A stretch of 64,000 bases of DNA from Pseudomonas cedrina subsp. cedrina (GCF_001983175.1 NZ_MNPW01000004.1:310001-374000), one strand, 5' to 3'. Counted from the stretch's first letter, positions 19,079 to 27,724 are shown. Notes: generated by a model from the letters alone, not told the origin. Translations and numbers: made by a program.

Positions 19079-21510
19079 GGCTGGCGGCACCGGGCCGCCG
19101 TGGTTTCGAAATACACCTGGGGGTCGCCTTTGTCCGGCAACTCGAAGTCCAGGCGGCAGGGCTCGCGGCCGCTGGCCTTGATCCACAGCGGGCGTTGATC
19201 GAGCACATTGGGCAGAAACACCTGGCTGCCTTCCTGCACCAAAGTGACGAACTCGCCGTCGCCGGTGCTCACCGCCGCGCCGCGTGGCAACGACGTGCCG
19301 TCATCGCGTGTCACGCTGAGCAGCGCACGACGGGTGAGGGCCACGCCGAACTCAACCCTGTCCACCGCGCCACGGCCGGCCGACAGCACCGCCAGGCCGT
19401 TGCTGATGTCGGCATTGCGCGGCAGCGAACGGGTTTGCACCTCCACCGGGCTGCGGCCATAGGCACTCAGTTGCGGCACCACCGCCTGGCCCTGCCAGTC
19501 GGTCCACACCGGGCCGCTTGGCGTGCTGACCTTGATCCCCGCCATCTCGCCCACCGACATCACGGCAAAGGTGTCGCGCACTGGGTACGGCGAGAAGGTC
19601 AGCCCGTCGCCGTGCAGCACCACCCCCCCCCGCGCGCCGCCCTGGTAGCTGGCGCGCTCGGCGTCGGAGCGGGTGTAGTTGAAGTCGAGCTGGCTGTAGT
19701 ACGGCAGCGCCGAGACGCCGAGGGAGGACTCGACTTCACGGTCGCGGCTGTCGCGTTCCACGCCGACCCGGTAGCTCAGTTGGTCATTGAGTTGCTCGCT
19801 CAAGCCTGCGCCGATTCGGTGTTCACCGCCGGCATTGCGGGCCCAGGCACGGGCGCGGCGGTTTTCGCCCAGGGGCAGGCTGATATTCAGGTAGACGCTG
19901 TCGTCACTCTGCTTGCGCCCGCCCACTTGCCATTCGGCGCTGGCCGACACCGATACGCGGCCAACACTGGTGCCCCACGACGCCAGGGCGCGGGTGCTGC
20001 CGTCGCCGGTATAGGAAGACGAACGCGACACCCCGGCACTGAACGCCCCCAACATGGGGTGCGACCACGACGCCGTGGCGCTTTGCTGATCGCGATAACG
20101 CGAGCGCCGTTGCTCGCGGGTGTCGGTGGTGTAGGTCGAGTCTTCCAGCTCGCGGTAACCCAGCGAACGCCACGACGCGGCGGTGGTGATCGCCCAGCTG
20201 TCCGACAACCGTTGCGACCAGGACAGGTCGGTCTGCAGGCCCTGATCCTTACCTCGTCGGCTGGCCTGCGCGCCCTGCACGCCGAACTGCAACTGGCTGT
20301 CGCGCCACGGCAACCAACCCAGGCTCGCCCCCGCCGCGCGGTAATCTTCGGCGCCCAGGACGCCCGCGCTCAAGCTTACCTGCGGGTGCAGCGCGCCGCT
20401 CCAGCCGGCGCTGACCACCCAGGGCTGGGCGCCTTCGCTGTCGCCGATCTTGCGCACTTGCCCGGCGGCCACCGAGTAACCGGGCGCTGGCAGGCCCAGG
20501 CCGAGCATCGCCGCGGGCACGGTAAAGCGGCGTTCTTCGCCGTTGGTTTCCTTGACCGTGACTTCAACGTCGGAGCGGCTGTTCAAGCGCCGCACATCGG
20601 TCAACGAGAACGGCCCGGCGGGCACTACCGTGGAATGAATCAGCGTGCCGTTCTGGCGAATTTCCACCTGGGCCGGGCTGTTGGCGATACCGTCGATGGT
20701 CGCGCCCTGGTTCTGGTCCTGCAGCGCGGTTTCGGTCAGCACCTGGGCGCCGGTGATCTGTGCGCCGGCCAGCACCGGGTTGTAGAGGTTGATCTGCCCG
20801 GCCTGGAACACTGCCTGCTGAGCGGCAAAGGTGCGTTGTGCATACGCGTCCAGGTGAGTAGTGCGCGATTGGCCGTCCTGCCAGGTGCGCACCTGGCGGC
20901 TGCGCACGATCCAGTCGCCGGCGTTGAAGCCGACTTCGGTGTTGGCCGAGCCGAAGCGGTTGCTGTCGTCGCCATATTCGTTGTACAGCCCGGTCAGGTC
21001 GTAGTTGAGCAACGCGGCGAAGCCGCCGGTCTGGTAGCCGGATACATCCTGCACCGCCGGGCGTATGGCATCGGTTGGCACCACCAGGGACAGGCTCAGG
21101 CTGGCCGGCTCCTGCTCGATGACCGTCTGCGGATACAGCTCGAGAAAGCCCAGGCACCGCGTATCGACCGACGCCTCGGGCAGTTTCAGGTTGCCGGCAT
21201 CCAACAGGGCACGGTCGAAACACAGTGCGCCAGTTTGATCGAAGGTGACGTCGACACGGCCCCGGCGCTGCCCGTTGACATTGAGGTTGAGGGCATGGCG
21301 CCCCGCGGTGAAACGCGGCGCTTGCAGCAGCAGGTTGGCGAGTGCCGGGTCAATGCCGCGTTGGGACAGGGTCTGCGGGTCGAACGAACCGCCGGTTTCG
21401 TCGGCCAGTAACAGGCCCGCCGGCAGCAGTGCCAATGCCAGGCCCGCCAGGAATGGAGGCGCCCGCCATAGCGAAATGCCGGGCACGGCTTCGCCGTCGC
21501 GATCAGTCAT
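19075..21510 (-). CDS. fimbrial outer-membrane usher (FimD/PapC family)
   Basis: Outer-membrane pore that takes chaperone-subunit complexes and polymerises them. The product has a signal segment (SLWRAPPFLAGLALALLPAGLLLA), the N-terminal periplasmic domain (about residues 40-170; HALNLNVNGQRRGRVDVTF), a long beta-barrel with plug (about 180-650; SGYQTGGFAALLNYDLTGLYNEYG) and a C-terminal PapC_C domain (LPRGAAVSTGDGEFVTLVQEGSQVFL, with two late cysteines). At about 811 residues it is slightly short for the family. A GTG at 21522 is an alternative start; neither start has a strong ribosome site. It is the only usher in the island and should serve all ten subunits. Confidence 0.94.
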   Translation of the reverse strand: MTDRDGEAVPGISLWRAPPFLAGLALALLPAGLLLADETGGSFDPQTLSQRGIDPALANLLLQAPRFTAGRHALNLNVNGQRRGRVDVTFDQTGALCFDRALLDAGNLKLPEASVDTRCLGFLELYPQTVIEQEPASLSLSLVVPTDAIRPAVQDVSGYQTGGFAALLNYDLTGLYNEYGDDSNRFGSANTEVGFNAGDWIVRSRQVRTWQDGQSRTTHLDAYAQRTFAAQQAVFQAGQINLYNPVLAGAQITGAQVLTETALQDQNQGATIDGIANSPAQVEIRQNGTLIHSTVVPAGPFSLTDVRRLNSRSDVEVTVKETNGEERRFTVPAAMLGLGLPAPGYSVAAGQVRKIGDSEGAQPWVVSAGWSGALHPQVSLSAGVLGAEDYRAAGASLGWLPWRDSQLQFGVQGAQASRRGKDQGLQTDLSWSQRLSDSWAITTAASWRSLGYRELEDSTYTTDTREQRRSRYRDQQSATASWSHPMLGAFSAGVSRSSSYTGDGSTRALASWGTSVGRVSVSASAEWQVGGRKQSDDSVYLNISLPLGENRRARAWARNAGGEHRIGAGLSEQLNDQLSYRVGVERDSRDREVESSLGVSALPYYSQLDFNYTRSDAERASYQGGARGGVVLHGDGLTFSPYPVRDTFAVMSVGEMAGIKVSTPSGPVWTDWQGQAVVPQLSAYGRSPVEVQTRSLPRNADISNGLAVLSAGRGAVDRVEFGVALTRRALLSVTRDDGTSLPRGAAVSTGDGEFVTLVQEGSQVFLPNVLDQRPLWIKASGREPCRLDFELPDKGDPQVYFETTAARCRQP

Positions 21511-21644
21511 GACTGTGCTCACACGTCGTACTCAAGTGATGGAAGCGCGCCGCCGATCCCTCGGAGCGGGCGGGCTTCTGGTGACCTTCAATGGGGGGGC
21601 ACTTCGTTATCAGGGCGCCGGTCTGAGTCCTTCCGGCGCGGGCA

Positions 21645-22391
21645 TCAGAGCGAAACCGGCGCCTCATAAGGCGCCACGGCAAAGCCATAGACGGTGGCCG
21701 GCTGCAATTGCACGGTGGTGGCGGTGGCCTGGCTGGCGGCCACGCTCAGGGTTTCGCCGGGCAGCACGTAGGTGCGCGGCAGCAAGGCCGAGCCGTTGCC
21801 GGGCAGCAGGCGCAGTTCCTGGGCCAGGCGCACCACATACGGCGACGGGTTATGCACGCTGAGCTGGCTGTTTTTCAGGCTCCATGTCAGGCCGGTCCAG
21901 GGCGTGCGGTTCGGCGCCAGGCCCTTGGGATGCAGGATCACCGGCAGGTTCTGGCGCACGGTCACGCCGACCCGCGCATGCCCGGCCTGGGCAGCGGAAC
22001 GGCCTTGGGGCATGCCCTCGAAAATCACTCGTTTAAAGCGCTGGGTTACCAGCGGTTCCGGCGATTGCAGGATGAAACGGATCAGTTGACTCTTGGACGG
22101 CTCCACGCGGGTCAGCGGCGGCGTGACAAACAGCAGCGGCGCCGAGTCTTCGGGAATGTCCTCCAGGGTCACATGCAGCAGGGCCAGCTTGGAATCAGTG
22201 TTGGTCACCGACACCGAGGCTTCGCCGTCTGCCTCGTTGACGATCACCACGGACGTGTCCGGCACCATCCCGTCGGCCAGTACCAGGCTCGAACCACCGA
22301 GCACCAGGGCCAGGCCGCCGACGTAGACGCACAGGTAGCGCAGGCCGAGAAACACCCGGCCAAAAAAGGAAACACAGGGAGTAAGCAACAT
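21645..22391 (-). CDS. fimbrial periplasmic chaperone (PapD family)
   Basis: Periplasmic chaperone that caps pilins by donating a beta strand. The 248-residue protein has a long hydrophobic signal region (to about residue 39), the first immunoglobulin domain with LALLHVTLEDIP, FVTPPLTRVEPSKSQLIRF and RFKRVIFEGMP, and a second with NLPVILHPKG, LSVHNPSPYVVRLAQ and VLPGETLSV. These fit PapD-like chaperones. It begins only 2 bp after the stop of the 22394 subunit gene, so the two are surely co-transcribed. A gap of about 130 bp, with a run of seven G, separates it from the usher. Confidence 0.94.
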   Translation of the reverse strand: MLLTPCVSFFGRVFLGLRYLCVYVGGLALVLGGSSLVLADGMVPDTSVVIVNEADGEASVSVTNTDSKLALLHVTLEDIPEDSAPLLFVTPPLTRVEPSKSQLIRFILQSPEPLVTQRFKRVIFEGMPQGRSAAQAGHARVGVTVRQNLPVILHPKGLAPNRTPWTGLTWSLKNSQLSVHNPSPYVVRLAQELRLLPGNGSALLPRTYVLPGETLSVAASQATATTVQLQPATVYGFAVAPYEAPVSL

Positions 22392-22393
22392 GA

Positions 22394-23023
22394 CTACAGG
22401 TACCTCAGGTCAAGCACGATTGAACCGTCCAGCGGGACCTCTTGATTGAGGGTCAGGTAGGCGGCAGCGTTGATCGACGTATCGATGTGTAAGGTTGCAG
22501 TGATCAACCGATGGGGATCCGGCACCAGCGTGCCGGGATGAGCAAAGCCCATGTAGTTGTCCGGGTAGGCGTTGGACTCGGGAAACCAGGTCAGGCCCTG
22601 GTTGCTGGAGGCCAGCACCAACACCGGCTTGCCGTCACCGATGACATCACGCAGGGCCAGGGACACAGAGCCCAGGCGCTCGGTAGGCGCATGGATATTG
22701 GTGCCCAAGCCGTAATAAAAACCCGGCCCCACTGACGAGTCGGCGCGATTGTCCACTCCAATCAGCACGTACAGCACCGGCTCGTTGCAGCTCACGCTCA
22801 GGTCCAGCGTACGGCTGGGCAAGTCGCTGAATTCGTATTGATTGAGGCTGCGGACCGGCACCCTGCCATGGTCGACGATGCCGTTGTCCGACAGCGTAGG
22901 CGTGCAGGCATTCGGGGTGATGGTGCCGGTGACCGTCACCTCGGCGTCCGAAGCGCTGAAGGCGGGCGTCGCCGCCAGGCAGAGAAAACAGAGGGTCACC
23001 AGTCGGCTTGAGGGCGTGTTCAT
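22394..23023 (-). CDS. DUF1120-type fimbrial subunit next to the chaperone
   Basis: A 209-residue predicted pilin with a signal peptide ending near AFS before ASDAEVTVTG. Conserved features are NACTPTLSDNGIVDHGRV, the second cysteine in SVSCNEPV, FYYGLGTN, TWFPES and the C-terminal strand SIVLDLRYL. It diverges from the common ASSVDL start and lacks the PIPVQxLT segment of its neighbours. I chose ATG 23023 for the signal peptide; its ribosome site is weak. The stop lies 2 bp before the chaperone start. Confidence 0.85.
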   Translation of the reverse strand: MNTPSSRLVTLCFLCLAATPAFSASDAEVTVTGTITPNACTPTLSDNGIVDHGRVPVRSLNQYEFSDLPSRTLDLSVSCNEPVLYVLIGVDNRADSSVGPGFYYGLGTNIHAPTERLGSVSLALRDVIGDGKPVLVLASSNQGLTWFPESNAYPDNYMGFAHPGTLVPDPHRLITATLHIDTSINAAAYLTLNQEVPLDGSIVLDLRYL

Positions 23024-23102
23024 GGTCGGGTCTTGGAACCGTGATAAAGGGAACATCTGTGATAACCAGGGCGCGCAACGCCGGGCGTTGCGCACGTCTG
23101 CG

Positions 23103-23726
23103 TTACAGATACTTGACGGTCAGGGTCACGGATCCGTCGATGGCGACTTCGTTGGTCAAGGTCAGGCCGGTGGTGGGTGCGATGATCGGGGACAGGGTCA
23201 GATTGGAGGTGAGCGACTGGACCGGAATCGGCGCGATGGTGGTGGTGTTGGCGACCGAAGTGATGCCTGCATTGGTTAAATACATGGACCGGGACCACGT
23301 CAAGCCGGCGTCCTTCGAGACGATGGGTCCCACTTCCTGGCCGTCGGCGAGCATCGATGACAGGTTCATCGCGAAAGAGCCTAGTTTTTCGCTGCTGTTG
23401 ATCAGGCCCAGGCCGAACGTGGCCGGGTCGCTTTCAAAGCTCGAACCAGCGCGGTTGTCCTGCGGCTCTATCGCCATCAGGGTCGCGGCATCGCAGGTCA
23501 CCGTCAGTTGCAAGGTGTGCTCGGGCAATGCAGTGCTTTTGTCGGCATTCAGGTCCTTGGCGGAAATCTTGCCGATGTCATACGCACCGCCACTGGACAG
23601 GGTCGGCTCGCACGCACTTGGCGTGATCAGACCTTTCACGGTCAGATCAACGCTGGAGGCGGCCATGGCACTGCCTGCGCCAGACAGTAGCGCCATGACT
23701 AAAAGGCTTTTCAACGAAGTGTTCAT
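23103..23726 (-). CDS. DUF1120-type fimbrial subunit
   Basis: A 207-residue predicted pilin: signal peptide (22 residues, ending GSAMA), ASSVDLTVKGLITPSAC, YDIGKISAKDLNAD, FGLGLINSSEKLG, APIPVQSLTSNL and the ending EVAIDGSVTLTVKYL. It is a close paralogue of the 24601 product: the segments around residues 23-75 and the last 30 residues are nearly identical, while the middle differs. GGGAG precedes the ATG. The short spacer before it also resembles the one before the 24601 gene, which points to duplication of a block. Confidence 0.87.
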   Translation of the reverse strand: MNTSLKSLLVMALLSGAGSAMAASSVDLTVKGLITPSACEPTLSSGGAYDIGKISAKDLNADKSTALPEHTLQLTVTCDAATLMAIEPQDNRAGSSFESDPATFGLGLINSSEKLGSFAMNLSSMLADGQEVGPIVSKDAGLTWSRSMYLTNAGITSVANTTTIAPIPVQSLTSNLTLSPIIAPTTGLTLTNEVAIDGSVTLTVKYL

Positions 23727-23762
23727 AGTGTGGCTCCCAGGGAGGAAAGGCTAAGCAATGGA

Positions 23763-24386
23763 TTACAAATACTTGAGCTGCAGCGTGGCCTGGCCGTCGA
23801 TGGGCACTTCATCCACCACCGTCAGGTCCTTGGACGGCACGATGATGGTGAAGGCGCGCAACCGTGCGTTCAGGACCTCTATGGCAATCGGTGTATTGGG
23901 GCCGTCGGCGGCGGCGAACGAGGTCAACGCCTCATGCCCCAGGTACGGGTTGACGACCCAGTTGGCGCCGCCATTGCGCGAAACGATGGTCTTGACCGCC
24001 ACCGCGTCGGCTACCGGCTCGAACAGAGCGAACGCGACGCTGCCCAGTTTCTGGTCGTCATTGATCATGCCAAGGCCGTGGTGCGCGGCGTTGATGGCGG
24101 AGGTGCCCGCCCGGTTATCGAAGGTGGTCAGGGTAAAAAAGGTCGCCCCTTCACAAATCACTTCAAGCTGCATTTCAGCCGGGTCGAGCAAGGTGGGCCT
24201 GACCTTTTCGAGGTCCTTGGCCGTCAACTTGCCGTGGTCGATCACCCCGTCGTTGGACAGGCGCGGCGTGCATGAACTGGGCGTGATGCTCCCCGTCACG
24301 CTGAGGTCGGCGCTGCTGGCGGCGGACACGCCGGGTGAGCAGGCCGCCAGCAACAGGGCAAAGGCAGCGCGGGTGATTTTCTCCAT
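23763..24386 (-). CDS. DUF1120-type fimbrial subunit with lipobox-like signal
   Basis: A 207-residue predicted pilin with SSCTPRLSNDGVIDHGKLTAKDLEK, the second cysteine in EVICEGAT, HHGLGMINDDQKLG and the ending QATLQLKYL. The signal region MEKITRAAFALLLAACSPG contains LAAC, a lipobox, so it could be lipidated at C16 instead of cut after VSA (residue 22). I chose ATG 24386 with AAGGA upstream. The gene is preceded by its own copy of the island promoter block (24454-24551), so it probably starts a transcript through the chaperone and usher genes. Confidence 0.85.
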   Translation of the reverse strand: MEKITRAAFALLLAACSPGVSAASSADLSVTGSITPSSCTPRLSNDGVIDHGKLTAKDLEKVRPTLLDPAEMQLEVICEGATFFTLTTFDNRAGTSAINAAHHGLGMINDDQKLGSVAFALFEPVADAVAVKTIVSRNGGANWVVNPYLGHEALTSFAAADGPNTPIAIEVLNARLRAFTIIVPSKDLTVVDEVPIDGQATLQLKYL

Positions 24387-24453
24387 GGGCACGATTCCTT
24401 GTAATGCAGTGGTGGGGGGCGTGGGTTCAGGCGTGGCGCCGTTTCCCAATCAG

Positions 24454-24551
24454 CCCTGGTTTTCAAGGGTTTGAAGGCACGCCCTGCTTCCAGGGAAAGC
24501 GGGAGGGAATTTATCGCCGGTACCGTCCGGGAGGAATGCAACAAATACGAA
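24454..24551 (-). promoter_or_regulatory. internal island promoter block (copy B)
   Basis: This 98-bp block is about 80 % identical by eye to 26581-26678. On the minus strand it has TTCGTATTTGTTGCAT (24551-24536), then after 19 bp CGATAAATT as a -10-like box. The element ends 150 bp before the start codon of the 23763 gene. It lies in the 214-bp gap between the 24601 and 23763 genes. Confidence 0.7.
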
Positions 24552-24600
24552 AGTGCACGGCCAATGCGCGCCACGTTGGGCGCGCTCGGCTGTTTTGCCG

Positions 24601-25224
24601 CTACAAGTACTTGACGGTCAGGGTCACGGAGCCGTCGATGGCGACTTCGTTGGTCAGGGTCAGGCTGTTGGCGGGGGCGATCGAGGCGGAAAGGCTCAGG
24701 TCTGCCGTGAGCAATTGCACGGGGAGCGGCGCCAGGGTGGTGGTGTCGGCCACTGAGGTGATGGTGTCGTGCGCCAAGCTGGGTTTACGAGCCCAGGTCA
24801 GGCCACCGTCTGCCGAGCCAATCGGGCGACCTTCAATCCCGTCGGCCAGCATGGAAGAGAGCCACATTTCCAGGAAGCCGAGCTTTTCGGTGCCGTTGAT
24901 CAAGCCCAGCCCGAATCGCGTGTTTGCGTCATCGGAGGAGGAGCCTGCGCGGTTATCCTTCGGCTCGATCGCCATCAGGGTCGCGGCGTCGCACGTGACG
25001 GTCAGTTGCAAGATGTGTTCGCCCAAGTTGGTGAAGTCGTCGGCGTTGAGGTCTTTGGCCGAAATTTTACCGATGTCATACACGCCGCCGCTGGACAGCG
25101 TCGGCTCGCAGGCGCTCGGCGTGATCAAACCGCGCACGCTCAGGTCGACACTGGAGGCGGCCATGGCCGTGCCGGCACTGGTCAGCATCAGGGCGCTCAT
25201 CAGGGTTTTCAAAGCAGTGTTCAT
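24601..25224 (-). CDS. DUF1120-type fimbrial subunit
   Basis: A 207-residue predicted pilin with a 22-residue signal peptide (MNTALKTLMSALMLTSAG, then TAMA). Features are ASSVDLSVRGLITPSAC, YDIGKISAKDLNAD, TCDAATLMAIEPKDNRAGS, RFGLGLINGTEKLG and the ending EVAIDGSVTLTVKYL. It is the partner of the 23103 gene in the duplicated block. AGGAG precedes the ATG with 6 nt spacing. The following gap of 214 bp holds the second promoter block, so this gene likely ends the first transcription unit or reads through. Confidence 0.87.
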   Translation of the reverse strand: MNTALKTLMSALMLTSAGTAMAASSVDLSVRGLITPSACEPTLSSGGVYDIGKISAKDLNADDFTNLGEHILQLTVTCDAATLMAIEPKDNRAGSSSDDANTRFGLGLINGTEKLGFLEMWLSSMLADGIEGRPIGSADGGLTWARKPSLAHDTITSVADTTTLAPLPVQLLTADLSLSASIAPANSLTLTNEVAIDGSVTLTVKYL

Positions 25225-25258
25225 GGGGGCTCCTAGGGGGGGGAAGGGCAGGATTGGG

Positions 25259-25900
25259 TTACAGGTAAAACAGGTCCACGGTGGCCGACCCGTCCAATGC
25301 CACTTCTTCAGTCAGGGTCAGGCCGCTGGCGGGGGCAATTGCGGTGTCCACACGCAGTTCGCTGGTGACGGTCTGCAGCGCGACAGGCGCCGGACGCCCT
25401 GACTCGGCATTGCCGAATGCGGTCATTTGCGCCGGGCTCAGCCAGGTCCCGTCGGGGAACTGCCACCAGCTCTGGCCGTCATCGAGGGACATCAATGTGT
25501 ACAGCGTCAGCCCGGCCGATACCGGCGCATGGACCGTCAGTAAATAACTGCCCAGGCGTTGGTTGCCGTTGATCAGGCCAAGGCCGTATTTTTCGTCGTC
25601 ATCATTGTGGGCGGTGCCTTCGCGGTTATCCCGACCGCGCAGGGCGAACAGTGTGGGTCCGCTACAGTTCACGCTCAGTCGCAGGGTGACGGTGGGCATC
25701 CAGGTTGAGCTGTCGGCATTCAGGTCCTTGGCGGCGAGCCGGCCGTAATCGACTACACCGCCCTGGCTCAAGGTTGGCGTGCAGGCGCTCGGTACAATCA
25801 GGCCGGTGACCGTGAGGTCGACGCTGCTGGCGGCAAAGGCGTGTGGCGCCAGCAAAAGCAGGAGACCGCAGGCGTGTCCGCGCAGGTTGAACCGACCCAT
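25259..25900 (-). CDS. DUF1120-type fimbrial subunit
   Basis: A 213-residue predicted pilin. Signal peptide MGRFNLRGHACGLLLLLAP to AFA (23 residues), then ASSVDLTVTGLIVPSACTP. It has GGVVDYGRLAAKDLNAD, NCSGPTLFALRGRDNREGT, KYGLGLINGNQRLG and ends SATVDLFYL. The ATG shares its first base with the TAA stop of the gene before it (TAATG), and GAGGT lies inside that gene, so translation is coupled. Confidence 0.86.
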   Translation of the reverse strand: MGRFNLRGHACGLLLLLAPHAFAASSVDLTVTGLIVPSACTPTLSQGGVVDYGRLAAKDLNADSSTWMPTVTLRLSVNCSGPTLFALRGRDNREGTAHNDDDEKYGLGLINGNQRLGSYLLTVHAPVSAGLTLYTLMSLDDGQSWWQFPDGTWLSPAQMTAFGNAESGRPAPVALQTVTSELRVDTAIAPASGLTLTEEVALDGSATVDLFYL

Positions 25901-26523
25901 TACAGGTACCTCACTTCGAGCGTGGCGGAGCCGTCGATGGGGATTTCTTCATGGACCGGCAACCACTTGGTTTGGTAGATGGCCCCCTCGATACTCAAGG
26001 ACACGCTCAGGTTCTTGGTGGGGATGGGCGCAGCGACGCCCGCGTTTACGTGACCGAAACCGGTGAGTACGTTGGGCTCGAACGCAAAGAAAACCAGGGG
26101 AAGCCAAAAATCCCCGCCGATTGACGACATCGCCGTGACGGGCACGCCGTCGGCGAGGTAATTGGAGATATACAGGTAGAAGGCGCCGATCGGTTCGTCG
26201 TTGCTTGCGCGCGCAAATCCGAAACCGCCGTGGGAAAGATTCTGCGGACGATTGTCTTCGCCCTGGATAGCGAACAGCGTCGGCGTGTCGCAGTTGACGG
26301 CGAAGTTCATGTTGAACTTTTGCAACCAGGTAAGGCCGGCGTAGTTCAGGTCGCGTGCGGCGATCTTTCCGTAGTCGACCACACCGCCTTCGCTCAGGCT
26401 GGGTGTGCAGGCGCTGGGGGTAATGGCGCCCTGGACCGCCAGGTCGACACTGCTGGCGGCCACTGCCCAAGGGCAAACGGCGAGCAGCATCGTCCCGGCG
26501 AGGGCGGCGAATGAGGCTTTCAT
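25900..26523 (-). CDS. DUF1120-type fimbrial subunit, first of the operon
   Basis: A 207-residue predicted pilin and the promoter-proximal gene of the leftward cluster, a position often held by the major subunit. Signal peptide MKASFAALAGTMLLAVCPW to AVA (22), then ASSVDLAVQGAITPSACTP, DYGKIAARDLNYA, NCDTPTLFAIQGEDNRPQ, GGFGFARASNDEPIG and the ending SATLEVRYL. It lacks the GLGLING segment of its neighbours. The ATG has AGGAAT about 10 nt upstream. The island promoter block (copy A) ends 58 bp before the start codon. Confidence 0.86.
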   Translation of the reverse strand: MKASFAALAGTMLLAVCPWAVAASSVDLAVQGAITPSACTPSLSEGGVVDYGKIAARDLNYAGLTWLQKFNMNFAVNCDTPTLFAIQGEDNRPQNLSHGGFGFARASNDEPIGAFYLYISNYLADGVPVTAMSSIGGDFWLPLVFFAFEPNVLTGFGHVNAGVAAPIPTKNLSVSLSIEGAIYQTKWLPVHEEIPIDGSATLEVRYL

Positions 26524-26580
26524 AGGCGGATTTATTCCTGTGCAAGGTGTAAGGGACAGATAGGGTGCGCGGGTGAGTTG

Positions 26581-26678
26581 CCCTTGTTTTAGGGTTTTTA
26601 GGGGCACGCGCTGCTTCTAGGGAAAGCGGGGGGAATTTATCGCCGGCACTGACCGCGTGGAATGCAACAAATACGAAT
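26581..26678 (-). promoter_or_regulatory. main island promoter block (copy A)
   Basis: On the minus strand the 16-bp element TTCGTATTTGTTGCAT (26677-26662) is followed after 19 bp by CGATAAATT (-10-like), then by a conserved leader. The element ends 139 bp before the start codon of the 25900 gene. The block is duplicated at 24454-24551. The -35-like TTGCAT lies 20 bp from GATAAA, too far for good sigma-70 use alone, so an activator is expected. Confidence 0.7.
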
Positions 26679-26725
26679 TTGGGCAATGACTACACGCTCG
26701 GCGAGTTGTTGAGAAAAACCGCGTT

Positions 26726-26770
26726 GTCGTAGTTGTTGTATCGCGGTGTTTCAATCATTCGGATATTTTT
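26726..26770 (+). promoter_or_regulatory. island-type promoter of the receiver-Hpt gene (copy D)
   Basis: GTCGTAGTTGTTGTAT (26726-26741) matches the 16-bp island element at 14 positions. After 19 bp comes GGATATTTTT. The element ends 153 bp before the chosen ATG at 26894, the same geometry as the subunit promoters. It is divergent from copy A, with 48 bp between the two elements. Confidence 0.6.
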
Positions 26771-26893
26771 CGCGCTCTTTCAACGCGGTTAATTCACTCA
26801 ATTGAGTGATCCGCTTTTATAGCGCGCAACCCCTCTAGCGATACCGTGCTCCAAGGCGGGCCTGGAAACATGTTGCTGCGTGCGAGGGGTAGC

Positions 26894-27724
26894 ATGCCGG
26901 GCAAATCCAAAAGGCCAGGCACAACACCCAGTGAAGCGTCCTCATCCTCCAACGGTGACGCGCTGATCGGCTGGCGGCAGGCGCGGGTGCTGGTGATTGA
27001 TGATCATGGCCTGTATCGCGCATTCATGGGGGGCTTGCTCGATGCGTTGGGTGTGCGCCGCGCCCTGTTCAGCGATGCGCACAGTGCGTTGCGCGCGCTG
27101 GCAGACGAGCACTTTGACCTGGTCATCAGCGACTGCCGCATGCCGGTGATGGACGGTTACGCGATGACCGCCGAACTTCGGCGCCTGGAGCGCGAAAGCG
27201 GGCGAGCGCGAATACCAGTGGTTGCGTTGACCGGGCGCATGGGCCCGGAAGAAATCCGCCGCTGCGTGGAATGCGGGATGGACGGCTGGCTGCTCAAGCC
27301 CATCGGCGTTGAGCAGTTGCGCGATGTGCTGTGCGATTGGCTGCCCATGCCGGCACCAGAGCCCGCCTGTTATGTCAATACTTCAACGCCGCGTTCGCCA
27401 GGTGTTGCCAGTCGCGAAAGCTTGATCGCCGCGTTTGGCTCTTGGGAGGTGGTAGAGCCAATGTTGTGCAAGTTGATTCAAGAAGCCCACGAGGACCTTG
27501 AAGCGCTATGGCGGGCGCAGGCCACTGGTGACGAACAAGCCACCACTCAACATTTGCATCGACTGGTGGGCAGCGTGGCGTTTCTGGGCGCTACAACGCT
27601 GGAGCAGCGTGCCGTGCGCTTGATTGACCGTGTGCACCTGAGCGGTGTGGCGGCCAACCGCAGTGCGCTCGATCGCTTCTACCAAGACATTGGAAATTAT
27701 TTGAACTATTTATATAGACTTTAA
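26894..27724 (+). CDS. receiver-Hpt phosphorelay protein
   Basis: A 276-residue cytoplasmic signalling protein with no kinase or output domain. The receiver domain (about residues 29-150) has acidic pocket D36-D37, phospho-acceptor D80 (VISDCRMPVMDG), T113 and K135 (LLKPIG). The Hpt domain (about 180-276) has H222 in HRLVGSVAFLGA. It looks like the C-terminal relay half of an RcsC/BvgS-type hybrid kinase made as a separate protein. I chose ATG 26894 because GAGGGG precedes it; ATG 26870 and GTG 26846 are alternatives. It most likely passes phosphate to the response regulator at 27910. Confidence 0.85.
   Translation: MPGKSKRPGTTPSEASSSSNGDALIGWRQARVLVIDDHGLYRAFMGGLLDALGVRRALFSDAHSALRALADEHFDLVISDCRMPVMDGYAMTAELRRLERESGRARIPVVALTGRMGPEEIRRCVECGMDGWLLKPIGVEQLRDVLCDWLPMPAPEPACYVNTSTPRSPGVASRESLIAAFGSWEVVEPMLCKLIQEAHEDLEALWRAQATGDEQATTQHLHRLVGSVAFLGATTLEQRAVRLIDRVHLSGVAANRSALDRFYQDIGNYLNYLYRL

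Noticed and set aside
19195..21411. A 738-codon open frame opposite the usher gene
   Set aside because: It is antisense to a well-supported usher with no family features; long antisense frames are common in high-GC Pseudomonas genes.
26603..26620. GGCACGCGCTGC in the island promoter block as a sigma-54 site
   Set aside because: The GG to GC spacing is 8, not 10, and the orientation is opposite to the subunit genes.
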